A stretch of DNA of 64,000 nucleotides, from the NCBI RefSeq assembly GCF_003589595.1, contig NW_020653726.1, positions 14,967,405 to 15,031,404 on the forward strand. Reading direction: 5' to 3'. Source of the DNA: Hyposmocoma kahamanoa. Lineage: Eukaryota; Arthropoda; Insecta; Lepidoptera; Cosmopterigidae. The stretch's first letter is position 1; each line of letters opens with the position of its first letter. Positions 44,780-54,562 of this stretch are shown here, piece after piece. The notes below the pieces were generated by a model that ran no database searches, had not been told where the DNA came from, and saw nothing but the letters and a program-made list of their open reading frames with translations. Position numbers and translations under genes: made by a program.

Positions 44780-45100
44780 ACTTTTTTAATTTAAAAATCT
44801 ACCTCAAATGTTTGTGTAATTACATCTATATATTTGCCAAGTTTTATTGAAATCGATTAAAGGGAAGTGAGTGATATTCAATAAACCGGATTCATCCCCT
44901 AATTTGCTGCCCTTAGAGGTAGAATATGTTATTTTAATTTGGATGGAACCACTACTGACTTACCCCCTTTCCAACAACGAAGAATTATCGAAATCGGTTC
45001 ACAAATGTCAGAGTAAAGGAGTACCAACGTACACACAAAAAAAGAAAAAAATTTAATCGAATATCGAACCTCCTCCATTTTTAGAAATCGGTTAATTAAA
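44780..45100 (+). repeat. Family D repeat, copy 6
   Basis: TTTAAAAATCTACCTCAAAT to AACCTCCTCCATTTTTAGAA; near complete. Confidence 0.65.
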
Positions 45101-45375
45101 AAAGAAAATAATGAAAAATGTATAACTCTCCAGTTTAAACATAAAAAGTCATTGACTAATTTCGTTTCTAATGAAAACCTCACTCAAAAAGTTGTCATTT
45201 TGCAAATGTGAGGTCACGTGTAGATGGGAATGATTAAGTCAAATTTTAGTTTTGTTTTTACTTTTTAAGTCAATGTTTTGTTAAGAAATTTTTGATGTTT
45301 ATTCTTATTGTAAATATTTTATTTACTAGAATATGTGTAACACGAGTTTTAAACGTCAAAAACAGTTCATTCTTG

Positions 45376-45491
45376 GCAATATCTCGGCTACGGGCAATGT
45401 TTTGTAGGTAAATATAACATTGCGCATTACTTCGCAATATCTCGGCTACGGGCAATGTATTGTAGGTAAATATAACATTGCGGATTATTTT
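45376..45491. repeat. Tandem duplication, 58-bp unit, two copies
   Basis: GCAATATCTCGGCTACGGGC begins at 45376 and again at 45434, followed each time by TGTAGGTAAATATAACATTG. The copies are almost identical, so the duplication is recent. Confidence 0.85.
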
Positions 45492-45689
45492 ATCAATGTA
45501 ATTAAAGCTGTTTCTTATCAGTGGTGGCCCAAATCAAAACAGTTCATTTTTTACTGATTATTGAGATGTATTCGAATGTCCTAATTAATTGTGAATAAGG
45601 CTGATTACTCATGGCGCTGCGGTGGCGGCAAGTGTTGCGGCGTCATACCTACTAAATAACATAAAATCAAAGAGTCATAAGAAGAGACA

Positions 45690-45875
45690 TAAAGTTCCTA
45701 TATATAGAACCTACCTGTAATTTCACCAGTAGTATCCTTACCTTTCAAATCGGGACAGCAGTAATTACTGCGTTTTGGATTTAGAGGATAAGGATTACTT
45801 TTGATGGCAGAAATAGGTGTGGTGGCAGTACTTTCCTTGTTCAAATGCTTTTACTAGGACCTATACTGCTGTATT
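45690..45875 (-). repeat. Family A repeat, copy 12 (diverged)
   Basis: Inverted 5' half: AATTTCACCAGTAGTATCCT and GGCAGAAATAGGTGTGGTGG. Confidence 0.6.
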
Positions 45876-45884
45876 ATAAGAAAC

Positions 45885-46225
45885 TGCATGGTTTTGGTAA
45901 TTTGGGTAAATTTCCGAAAAATCAAATAGTGGATATTTTTCGGAAATAATTCCTGAAAAATTGGAAAAATATAATTTCGATTATATTTCTCGGCTTATAT
46001 TATACTCTATGTTTAGAAATATCTTTTGAAGTTTCATTTAGCTTAAATTATAAAATAAACTTGTATTGTTATAAACCACTTTTCTCTTGATTAATCTTCT
46101 TGGCCCCATCGTTTTTGTTCAGTAACTTTAGCTTTTGACAGGTGTCAAATTATTGGAAAAATATCCGGAAAAATATTAATTCTTCTTAAAAATATGATGA
46201 AAATATTTCCATGACCCAACACTAG
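45885..46225. repeat. Possible hAT-like MITE remnant
   Basis: The right end CCATGACCCAACACTA is the complement of a hAT-type terminus (TAGTGTTGGGTCATGG). The left end GGTAATTTGGGTAAATTTCC is a poor match to it. The interior repeats TTTTCGGAAATA-type words. Boundaries uncertain. Confidence 0.35.
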
Positions 46226-46574
46226 TTATGCGTCAAAAATATAAAACAAAATACGACACAATAATTTCCGTGTTTCTGGTTATTATTATTATGTGGGTAG
46301 ATATAAAGCAAAGCTTTCTTTTGGCTGTTTTATTGTGTGTTCCGTGTAACCTATATAACGTTACACGTGCTACTCTATCACTTATCTAATTATACAGCAA
46401 CTACCTTACGAAACGGTGCTGTGTAAAGAGATCTGATAAATGTTTACTCATTCTCATTATACATAATCAACAATTTCCAAATATTTACCCGAACAATGCT
46501 CGCCGTATGAATCGGTCCGTTAGATACTCAATCGAATATATATCGTCACCTCTTATTTTCGTCCGCTGTGTTTG
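46226..46574. other. Stretch without features
   Basis: Nothing recognisable. Confidence 0.4.
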
Positions 46575-46690
46575 ACACGTTTGTTGTAATTATTAATAAC
46601 AAATACAAAGAAAAATTCCTTCTATCCAACTTGAAGGTTGCCTCAACGTGGCCACCGCTCTGCCAATAAGCTACTAAAAACTTGTGTTGA
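46575..46690 (-). mobile_element. Family B SINE, copy 6 (diverged)
   Basis: TTTGTTGTAATTATTAATAA and AAAAATTCCTTCTATCC, with a degenerate tRNA-like head (CGTGGCCACCGCTCTGCC). The 137-residue minus frame that includes it is not supported as a gene. Confidence 0.5.
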
Positions 46691-47694
46691 GTTTTAACAG
46701 CTTTTATGTCGTAGAATATTTTCATAAAAATTAGATATACATCATGGTAGTAGAAATATCGCTCAATAAAACGTTTGTCGTCATTTTTTAAGACACCAAC
46801 ACACGGGTCGAACAGGTCGTGCGATATGCTCTTATTAAGAGGGAGCATGACAAAAAAGTTTTGACGTTGGCTCCGCCCACATTTGTGAAACAAATATATG
46901 CCTGAAGATCGCGTGACATGTGACAGGAGATGTTGAATTTTGCGCATTAAAAGTACCAAATTCGTTTTAACGGAGTAACTCTAAAACTAAAGGGATTAAA
47001 AAAAATCCGTAGTGACAGTTCTCGATCATGCATAAATATAATTAATTATCTAATTTTTGTCCTAATAACCTGTATCATTTCGAGGATGAATCGAAAAAAT
47101 GTGAAAATTAGAGGTCATTTCGTGATTTTTATCTATCGAGGAAACTTTATTGTTTTATGTTTCTGATTAGTGTCTATGCTTGAATATATCGTGTAGTTAC
47201 TCATACAATATTTTATTTTTAACTTTAAATATATATACCCCTCTAAAATCAAATCGAAGATTAGGAATTTTTCCTCTGCTCCCTCGGTTAATTTAATAAA
47301 GTTTTTTAAAAGACTGTAGCGAATAGCAGCAGTCAGTATACATTGTACATAGTCTTTTAAGTTTAGTTTTATATTTAAATTCTAAATTTAAATGTGATTG
47401 TTTTTGGCGCCTCTTCTTTACTATTATTTTCTGTTTTGGATTGATAGCTGTACGTGTTTTTAGTAAATTAATCAACTGTAAATATATTTGCTTTGGTCTT
47501 GCACACTCTTTGTTAGCACCCACCCGAATCCATTGATACAGTAAAAAGATACATAATGTGACCGAAATTTACATATTTTGTTATTTTTTGTTGACCCCGG
47601 GATGATTGAGCATTCTTTTTAGTAGCTAAAAATATTTTCCCCTGTTGGAAAAAAAAATGTTTTTTCAGTAACAGATCTTGGTACCGCGTCTTAC
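46691..47694. other. AT-rich stretch
   Basis: The minus frame 47293-47523 has no recognisable domain. Nothing supported. Confidence 0.4.
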
Positions 47695-47902
47695 TTACTG
47701 TAACTGCCTCTGTGGCAGACTGTCACGCAGAGATCCCAGGTTCGATTCCCGGGCCGGGAGAAATATTTGTACGGTCTACATTTATTTCTCTCGTGAGTTT
47801 AAGTGTAATTTGTGGTTGTCTATGTGTGTGTCCATGGCACCCGCGACACAGGGTTTCCCTAGTGCGGGGCTATGTTGAGTGTGTGCGTTATTATTATTAT
47901 TA
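47695..47902 (+). mobile_element. Family C SINE, copy 4, ending at an assembly gap
   Basis: The B box in AGGTTCGATTCCCGGGCCGG, the body GTGTGTCCATGGCACCCGCG and the tail TTATTATTATTA are clear. The tail runs directly into N bases. Confidence 0.8.
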
Positions 47903-47912
47903 NNNNNNNNNN
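47903..47912. other. Assembly gap (10 N)
   Basis: Ten N. It lies in the ATT-repeat tail of a SINE, so the true repeat length is unknown. Confidence 0.98.
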
Positions 47913-48186
47913 TACTACATCAAACGCCTCTGTTTCAGGAGTTAATACGTGAATACGCAGGTGACATTTCGATTAAGAGCTTATGAACATTCGCGAACGC
48001 AATTATGAAGAATAATATATTCAAACCAACAATAATGCCACCTTTGCCCTTGGCCTGGTGAATCAGAAAATGCGTTATGAAACCAAAGGAGACAGAACTA
48101 AGTTTGGAAGGACGTTTAATAACAGCTTATTATGGGTTAATTATGTTGTGGATCTGGCCACTTTGAAATAAAGTCGTTTTAGAGTA
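47913..48186. other. Spacer
   Basis: Nothing recognisable. Confidence 0.35.
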
Positions 48187-48573
48187 AGAACCAGGACCCC
48201 GATTCATAGCTCTTTTGATATTTTAACCGAATCGTTCGATTGGATATCGTTCTCGATTCGAAGGACGCCTTCCGAGCTATTCGGAACATTCGAGTTAAGC
48301 GTTCGATTCGGATTCGGATTTTCGGATACGATGTCGTTATCCAACAACATTTACAGAGTTAGTCGGTGAAATAGATTATAAGAAAAATTATAATTCTTTT
48401 ACATACATGAAAAGACTTTAAAGACCTAAAATATAGGAATGCATTAGTCTTGCATTAAAATAAATTAATAAAATTGAACAAAATCCACACTTTATTTAAA
48501 ATACTAAGAGATTTCCATGTTATATTCTTATTTTGTAAAGCATAGGACGTCCGGTAACTTTCATTCGATACAC
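48187..48573. mobile_element. Family F MITE, copy 3 (truncated)
   Basis: Matches copies 1 and 2 from GGACCCCGATTCATAGC to GTAACTTTCATTCGATA. It then changes abruptly into LINE sequence, so the right third is missing. Confidence 0.7.
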
Positions 48574-48574
48574 T

Positions 48575-48970
48575 TTCGATTTTACATGAGACACTACCAC
48601 CCTCTATCACCCTCGGTAGTTCCCATAGCGAGGACAAACTATAGACAGAATAGTTTTATATGTAGAGCTAGTAGGAGTTTAAATGGTGTGCTAAGTGACT
48701 ATGACCTGGATGTAGATATATTTAATTGTAACATTGATGCACTAAAACGTAAAATAACAGATATATTAATTAATTTAATTGAATAACATGTGGTTGTTGA
48801 CACACGTATGGGATTGCGTATTTATTAGTTTTATTAGTCCAATGCTCGTGTTTAACTAACTTGTAGTTATAAGTGAAAACCTGTAATTGGCTTTATGTTT
48901 TTATTGCTGTTTCTTACTAAATGTTTATAGCTGTTGGTTTTCCATGAATAAATAAATAAATAAAAAAATG
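48575..48970 (+). mobile_element. 5'-truncated LINE 3' end
   Basis: The frame to the stop at 48784-48786 reads ARTNYRQNSFICRASRSLNG, then YDLDVDIFNCNIDALKRKI, the C-terminal block of Jockey/CR1-like ORF2. A 3' UTR of about 180 bases ends in AATAAATAAATAAATAAA. It abuts the truncated F copy and may have joined it on insertion. Confidence 0.7.
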
Positions 48971-49699
48971 TGATAGTATAATATCATCGCTGAAAAAGCG
49001 AAAGTACTAAAGCGCCATTTTGGCCTTTGAAGGTTGGTCATTTAGCCTTTCCAACGACGATATAAATACAGGTATGAAATTATATTGAAAGTCATGTAAG
49101 CACATTTAAATTTTGTGGTTAGCAATCACGCTGCTAGAAGCCACTACTGGTAACAAAATGTTCTCGTAGTTGTTAAGATTTTGGCGGTTTAAAAAATGGA
49201 GGGATAAAACTAGTTCGAGAGAAAGATGTGTTTTGTAATGGCACGGCCTTTTTGCCTGCCATGTCCAATTGGAGACTATTTCTAAGATGAGTTATTGGAA
49301 AAAAATAGAAAATTAGACCAGTTAAATGTTTTTTTTTATTTCAAAATTTTAAGCTGTAACAATTGATCACAACATGAGGTAGGGACCTTATGTTGTGATT
49401 TTGTGAAATTATGCATGCTGCATATGTATCGTTTATTATTGTTGATAATATTCACTTCTTTAATATTTATAGCATATCCTTATGTAAAAAATTATGTGTA
49501 GCACAAATTTTGAAAGTTTAAAAATCAGTAAAATTAAGAATATAGATTAATTAATATTAATTTGTCAATAACGTCAGCTGAACTTTTTTGCTTTAGAAGC
49601 TCTCGCGTACGTCGAACCCATGATCACCATGAGTTCAAGTCCCATTGGGTCGAAGAAAAAAAATCTTATAAACGATCGATTGCAAAAAGATAGTAATGT
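48971..49699. other. Stretch with a tRNA-like trace
   Basis: GAGTTCAAGTCCCATTGGG near 49630 resembles a B box and may be the degraded SINE head of the adjoining K segment. Nothing else is supported. Confidence 0.35.
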
Positions 49700-50150
49700 T
49701 AACAGACTTGAAGAGTGCTCTCTAACAATTGATTAAATGTACATTTAATCGATTGTTAGAGATCAATTGTTGGAGAGCACTCTTCGATTATATTCGAAAG
49801 TACGTACATTTTAATGGATTGTTGGAGAACATTTGATTAATAATAATATTCAATAATTTTTTTGTGAAATTACTCCACTAGACTGTTATAATTGGGTTAT
49901 TCCAGCGAAAATGACACCGCCGTTCAAAAAAATAAATGACATAATTTGGCTATAATTGTATGACTAGAATACGCCCAATAAATCAAATAATTAGAAATAA
50001 ATGAGATTTTTCGGATATTGTACATACAATTATTGTATTTTTTGTCTTCATTAACGCAGCCAAAGTGCTGTCGTTTAAAGTGAAACATTTTTTCCTATAA
50101 TGTTAGCAACAATTTTCGCGGTTATTTGTGAGTCTTTCTAAAAAAGTAAT
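49700..50150. repeat. Family K duplicated segment, copy 1
   Basis: Begins TTAACAGACTTGAAGAGTGC with a palindrome (AACAATTGATTAAATGT and complement; AGAGTGCTCT / AGAGCACTCT). It includes a family B SINE end (GTGAAATTACTCCACTAG) and runs through GGTTATTCCAGCGAAAATGA to TTTTCGCGGTTATTTGTG. The direct repeat is at 52345-52760. Confidence 0.75.
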
Positions 50151-51524
50151 TATTGTCAAAGAAAATACAATTTACGTAGGTATTGTAAAACAGTGATAAG
50201 TGATTGCTTGGAAGTATATATGGTGAGAAGTTATTAAAGTTTCAATAAATACTAATTTCAAGTCCCACCCGTCACAATGAAACATATATATTTTTATTTT
50301 AAGAAATAAATATGCAATCTATTTACATTTGCTTTTGTAAAAGTAACAATTATGATAAGCGTCATTATTTTGGCTTGGTTGGGCATTGTGAACGTAAATA
50401 GGAATGTAAATATTAAAATTTGAAAGTGTGTCCCACCCGTCACAACGATGGGTGGGACACACTTCTAAACGTTTTTACTTTAAGTAAAAGAAGAGTTTTT
50501 ACTTTGAGTAAACGTTTGTATTTTCATGGATTCGAGTTTTCACGATGTTTACTAGGTGTAATAGTTGCTTTAATTTCGGAGTTTAACCTGTGATGTGTTA
50601 AATTGTGACGATTGGGACACCATTTTGTGACAGGTGGGACAAGTTACATTTGAATATAATACAATTTAAAAAAATACACTGTTTATATGTAGATCCATCA
50701 TTTGTAAGCAATTTTTTTCATAATTCTTCTTATAATTAAGACATTTTAATACATAAAAAAGACAATTAAAAAGTGACACCATTTTTCCTGATGATTTTTA
50801 GTATCAGGAAATTCATGAAAACTCTGTTTCCACTAGTTTTAACTATATATTTGACTAAAACTTCTAAAATTTGAAATATTTTGATATGATACATAATCTT
50901 CCAGGATGCGGCAGGATTTTTCAAATTTATTAACGCATTTCACATGCGTGTCTTTGATTTCATGTCGTCATAGATAGCGTTTCAAGAAAAACAATAGAAT
51001 TACTTTATCTGTTTTTTTTTTATGTTAAAATGTCTTAATAAAACAAAAATTATAAAATATTTCCTTACTAACGATGGGTCTCATATTAAACAGCGTAATT
51101 TTATTAATTCTGTGTATTCAATTGTAACTCGTCCCATCCGTCACAACTTAACATATTAATTTTCATTAACAATTATTCAAAGTTATTAATTAAGTGTATA
51201 TATAAAATAGAAGTTTAACATTCAAGTTATCTCATATGAAAAACTTGCTGAATAAAATATTCATAGTTTGTCTTGATTTTGTTAATGAAGCCATCAACTC
51301 AAACAGGCGGGTGTCGTGAATGTGCCACCTGCCACACTTAGAAAATTACAATTTTTGAGTATAAATAATGTCATAAATTTATGTAAATAAATAGTCACAG
51401 TTGAATTGCATATCTGGCTTCATGATATTTTCATTTTAAGTCTATTTAACTAATGGTTAGAGAGTAATTACTTAAAGTTCAAGAAAAAAGGAGTCAAAGT
51501 GTTCCTCCCGTCACTTTGGAACGG
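50151..51524. repeat. Cluster of a GTCCCACCCGTCACAA motif
   Basis: The 16-bp motif or close variants occur at about 50262, 50430 and 51130 (plus), 50450, 50605 and 50625 (minus), with weaker forms at 51321 and 51501. The 50430/50450 pair forms a hairpin. There is no open reading frame of note between them. The function is unknown: protein-binding sites, or remains of a repeat unit. Confidence 0.5.
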
Positions 51525-51690
51525 CCAAATTATTAATAAAAAGATCAAGAGAAACTTCTTCGATACGGGTGGGTCCGAACCAGCGCCTTCACGCAATTCG
51601 TGCCATACGTTCTCCCAAATGATTTACGGAACGAACCACCAGACCTTACGATTTTTTTTATGTGCTTGTTGTAGATTTTTTATTCTCCAT
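51525..51690 (-). mobile_element. Family B SINE, copy 7 (diverged)
   Basis: GAGAAACTTCTTCGATACGG with the degenerate B box complement GGTCCGAACC, and GATTTACGGAACGAACCACC. Confidence 0.6.
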
Positions 51691-51704
51691 ATTTTATTAT
51701 AATA

Positions 51705-51980
51705 CCAAGTGACGGAATGTCAAGTCGTGCGTCTGGCGGTAAGCGACACGCCTGTCTATAGCAATTGCAGTGCCAATAAGAGCTTCGAATCGCAAAGATC
51801 TGAGGGCATTGCGACTGCGCCCGTCACCTTGAGACATAAGCTGACAAGACATTTTTGTTTTACCAGCACTCTTACAATTTAAAACGAGAACGCGGTAATG
51901 TTCACATTACCGCTTGGCGGCAGAAATAGGTAAGGTAGCAGTACTTTCCTGGACGAGCTGTTTCGCAAGGAGCTGTTATT
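51705..51980 (-). repeat. Family A repeat, copy 13
   Basis: Inverted near-full copy, CAAGTGACGGAATGTCAAGT to TTTCGCAAGGAGCTG. Confidence 0.75.
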
Positions 51981-52344
51981 AATTTATTAAATTTTGAAGT
52001 CCAATTTTATAATAGTATGTCTCAATATTACAATTATCCTTATAAAAAGCTGGTAAAAAATTCCACATTCATCACGTTATCTATTGTTCGGTTGTGAACC
52101 GTCTCCGACATTTGCCTTGACACATTTTCCGCTGATACCCTGCTTTAATAGCAACGAAGTGTCAATAAAAATCTGTTTATGTATATAGAAATTTAACAAT
52201 CACGTTTTCGCTAGTTTCACAATATTTATAACGATGACCATGGATATTTGCAACACCAGAGAAGCCTATATATTTGAGAGCCCTGTTTATAGAACCCTGT
52301 CATAGCGCAATGGATATACTTCAGTGGGGACTCATCCCACACCT
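51981..52344. other. Stretch without features
   Basis: Nothing recognisable, apart from a faint A-box-like TAGCGCAATGGATA at 52304 just before K copy 2. Confidence 0.35.
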
Positions 52345-52760
52345 TAACAGACTTGAAGAGTGCTCTCTAACAATTGATTAAATGTACATTAAATCAATTG
52401 CTGGGGTGCACTCTTCGATTATATTCGAATGTACGTACATTTTAGTGAATTGTTGCATTTGATTAATAATATTATTCAATTATTTTTTTGTGAAATTATT
52501 CCACTACTCTGTTATAATTGGGTTATTCCAGCGAAAATGACACCGCCGTTAAAAAATTTTTTTTTTTTTAATAATTGTATGACTAGAATACGCCCAATAA
52601 ATCAAATCATTAGAAATAAATGAAATTTTTCGGATATTGGACATACAATTATTGTATTTTTTGTCTTCATTAATGCTGTCGTCTATAGTGAACCATTTTT
52701 TTCCCAATAATGTTAGCAACAGTTTTCGCGGTTATTTGTGCGTTTCTAATAAAGTAACTA
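52345..52760. repeat. Family K duplicated segment, copy 2
   Basis: Same order as copy 1, in direct orientation. About 20 bases of the palindrome are missing and small indels are present. Confidence 0.75.
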
Positions 52761-52863
52761 CTTTTAGTCTGCCGATCCTAAAAATAAGATGGCTCCCAAG
52801 CTCGAAGGCCCCACTTTACGCGGCCCCGATCCATTTTTAGCGAAATTGAGTTATTAACACATC

Positions 52864-53070
52864 TGGCCCTGTACTCGCGTTCTCCGACCGACATGCGTCC
52901 GAAACAATTACAGTGAAATAAGAAATACTTGACCAAATTAAAAAAGGCGTGATGCGATTGAAGCTTCATACTTGACATTGTTTTTTCAATTGGACGAGTA
53001 TTACTTATTTGAAAGTAATTATTTCAGACGGATGTCGGACAGAGAACGTGAGTAGAATAGACCCCTGGGA
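52864..53070. mobile_element. Family H MITE, intact copy
   Basis: Inverted ends of about 39 bases, CTCGCGTTCTCCGACCGACA at left and the complement of GACAGAGAACGTGAGTAG at right. Inner arms AAATAAG/CTTATTT pair as well. It provides the reference structure for the broken H copy at 21298-23392. Confidence 0.7.
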
Positions 53071-53167
53071 TCAGCGAAACGAGATCTACAGCCCTCTCTA
53101 TTCAGTTTATAAAAAAAAAACTTTAGGTCGCAATATCTCGAAAGGTACTGAAGTGTAAATGCGTTAG

Positions 53168-53575
53168 TTTTTTTTTATTTTTTTTTTATTGTTACTCGGC
53201 AAAATGACTGTCCGCGCCTGATGGAAAGTGCGAATACAGTCCAGAGATGAGAGTAACGGATGGAAAACACAAATATCTTCACTCCGTCACTATCATTTTG
53301 CCGGTCTGGCCAAATGCTTCTTCACACTACGTTTGAAGGACCCGATGTTATAGAGGGGAGGGAATACATGCGCCGGGAGTTGGTTCCACAATTTGATGGT
53401 TCGGCATAAGAACGAATTGCCAAACTTTTTAGTGCGGGACGGTATTGAACTGACCGTCCAACTGTGGCAACGCAGTCCGGCACGGGTGGTCCGCTGATGG
53501 AAAGGAGAGGAAGGGATAAGGTTGAATAACTCTTCAGAGCACTCACCGTGGTACAGGCGATAGAATACGCAAAAT
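53168..53575 (-). mobile_element. 5'-truncated LINE 3' end with poly(A)
   Basis: Minus strand: coding end, 3' UTR of about 100 bases, and a poly(A)-like tail at 53190-53168. The 3' UTR is shared with the composite element at 1500-1871. Confidence 0.75.
53293..53575 (-). pseudogene. LINE ORF2 C-terminus, open but truncated
   Basis: About 93 codons end at the TGA at 53293-53295. The frame begins in VFYRLYHGECSEELFNLIP, with RTTRAGLRCH, FGNSFLCRTIKLWNQLP and YNIGSFKRSV following: the conserved C-terminal region of a reverse transcriptase from insect non-LTR elements. It has no start codon and no catalytic motif; the rest was lost by 5' truncation. The frame is still open, so the insertion is comparatively young. 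Confidence 0.75.
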
Positions 53576-53684
53576 TAAAAAATTAAAAAGTTATGACAAG
53601 GAAGGCAGAATAGGTAACTGAAGTTTTTGTTAATAATTATAAACTTTCTGTGAAAACCCAGTATAAAAAAAGGCCAAGTGTAGC
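53576..53684. other. Spacer
   Basis: AT-rich DNA between LINE fragment and P-like element. Confidence 0.35.
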
Positions 53685-53692
53685 ATTACAAC
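53685..53692. repeat. Left target-site duplication
   Basis: ATTACAAC, identical to 54071-54078. Confidence 0.85.
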
Positions 53693-54070
53693 CTTAGAAT
53701 AATAACGCATAGAAACCTAGTCCGCACACGCTAAGTGAGGCAAATTGAAGCGCTCCCAAAGGGCCTACACGAGCGGGCGGGCCGTCAGTGCTCAAGGTCA
53801 ACTTGCACCGCGAACAGCTCAAGAATTTTAGCTAAAAATGACGAAATGTGCGGTAAATGAGTGTAAAAATACGTCAGACAAACATAAAATAGATACTAAC
53901 ATCACATTCCACACGGAAGTAACGCGTTTCAACTTGTATTTTTATATAAATATTCACTAAAACCGAAAATTAACCTACTACTAAAACTAGCCTACATGAA
54001 TTTGATTTTTGCCTCACTTGTGACAGTTCGTTTGATATGAAACTATCATGCTATGCGTTATTATTCTAAG
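53693..54070 (+). mobile_element. P-like non-autonomous DNA transposon
   Basis: The 378-bp element has perfect 20-bp inverted ends (53693-53712 and 54051-54070, CTTAGAATAATAACGCATAG) and a perfect 8-bp duplication, ATTACAAC, on both sides. A subterminal AAGTGAGGCAAA occurs inverted near each end. Inside is a GC-richer segment, then an ATG with the start of a THAP-type domain. P superfamily transposases begin with a THAP domain and make 8-bp duplications, so this is best explained as a deletion derivative that kept promoter and first exon. hAT elements also make 8-bp duplications but lack THAP domains. Confidence 0.75.
53838..53960 (+). CDS. THAP-type N-terminal fragment (40 codons)
   Basis: The peptide begins MTKCAVNECKNTSDKHK and continues to NITFHTEVTR. 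Cys4-x4-Cys9 and the ITFH block match the first half of the C2CH zinc-binding THAP domain. The second C-x2-H pair is absent; the frame stops at TAA 53958-53960. A donor-like GAA|GTAACG near 53919-53920 might end the exon inside TFHTE. The full-length relative would be a P-element-like transposase that binds DNA through this domain. This short piece could at most be a truncated DNA-binding peptide. Whether it is expressed is unknown. Confidence 0.55.
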   Translation: MTKCAVNECKNTSDKHKIDTNITFHTEVTRFNLYFYINIH

Positions 54071-54078
54071 ATTACAAC
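54071..54078. repeat. Right target-site duplication
   Basis: ATTACAAC, identical to the left flank. Confidence 0.85.
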
Positions 54079-54160
54079 GATAAAAATACTGTATAAAAGC
54101 AACCAAATGTATTTTTCACTTCTCATGCTCTTAAAGTTCGTATTTATGCTGGGTGTAGGC

Positions 54161-54232
54161 TGCATAAAATAGAATTGTATGCTCTAGTGCATAAAATAGG
54201 ATTGTATGCTCTAGTGCATAAAATAAAATCGT
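54161..54232. repeat. Tandem repeat, 27-bp unit, about 2.7 copies
   Basis: TGCATAAAATAGAATTGTAT begins at 54161 and 54188, and the first part recurs at 54215, with GCTCTAG between units. Confidence 0.85.
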
Positions 54233-54412
54233 CGTCTATGACTGAGGCAATGACGCCTGCGCCAACAGCCATGCACACTAGAACTTTATAAAATACAGTT
54301 TTACTTTTATTTTTTTTAATCCGTGTTGCATGTCTAATTGTTGTAATTTTACATTCAATTTTAATTAAATAATCGTTTATTTGTAATATTGCTGTTTAAT
54401 TTCCTCGCAATC

Positions 54413-54562
54413 GAAGTGAAAAGCAAAGTGTATAACTCGTTCATAAAACCCATTTTACCCTCGACTTAAGTATCCATCCTCGCCTGCGGCTCGGGTAGAT
54501 ATACTTGTCTCGGGTAAAATGACGGGTTTTATTCATTTGTAATACAATATACTATTTCACTT
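54413..54562. repeat. 150-bp foldback element
   Basis: The outer arms GAAGTGAAA and the inner arms ATAAAACCCATTTTACCCTC / GGGTAAAATGACGGGTTTTA are inverted. It follows TTTCCTCGCAA, as does the hairpin at 6898-6976. It resembles a small MITE. Confidence 0.65.

Noticed and set aside
46546..46959. 137-residue minus frame as a gene
   Set aside because: It overlaps a degraded SINE, has no domain and no splice or promoter support.
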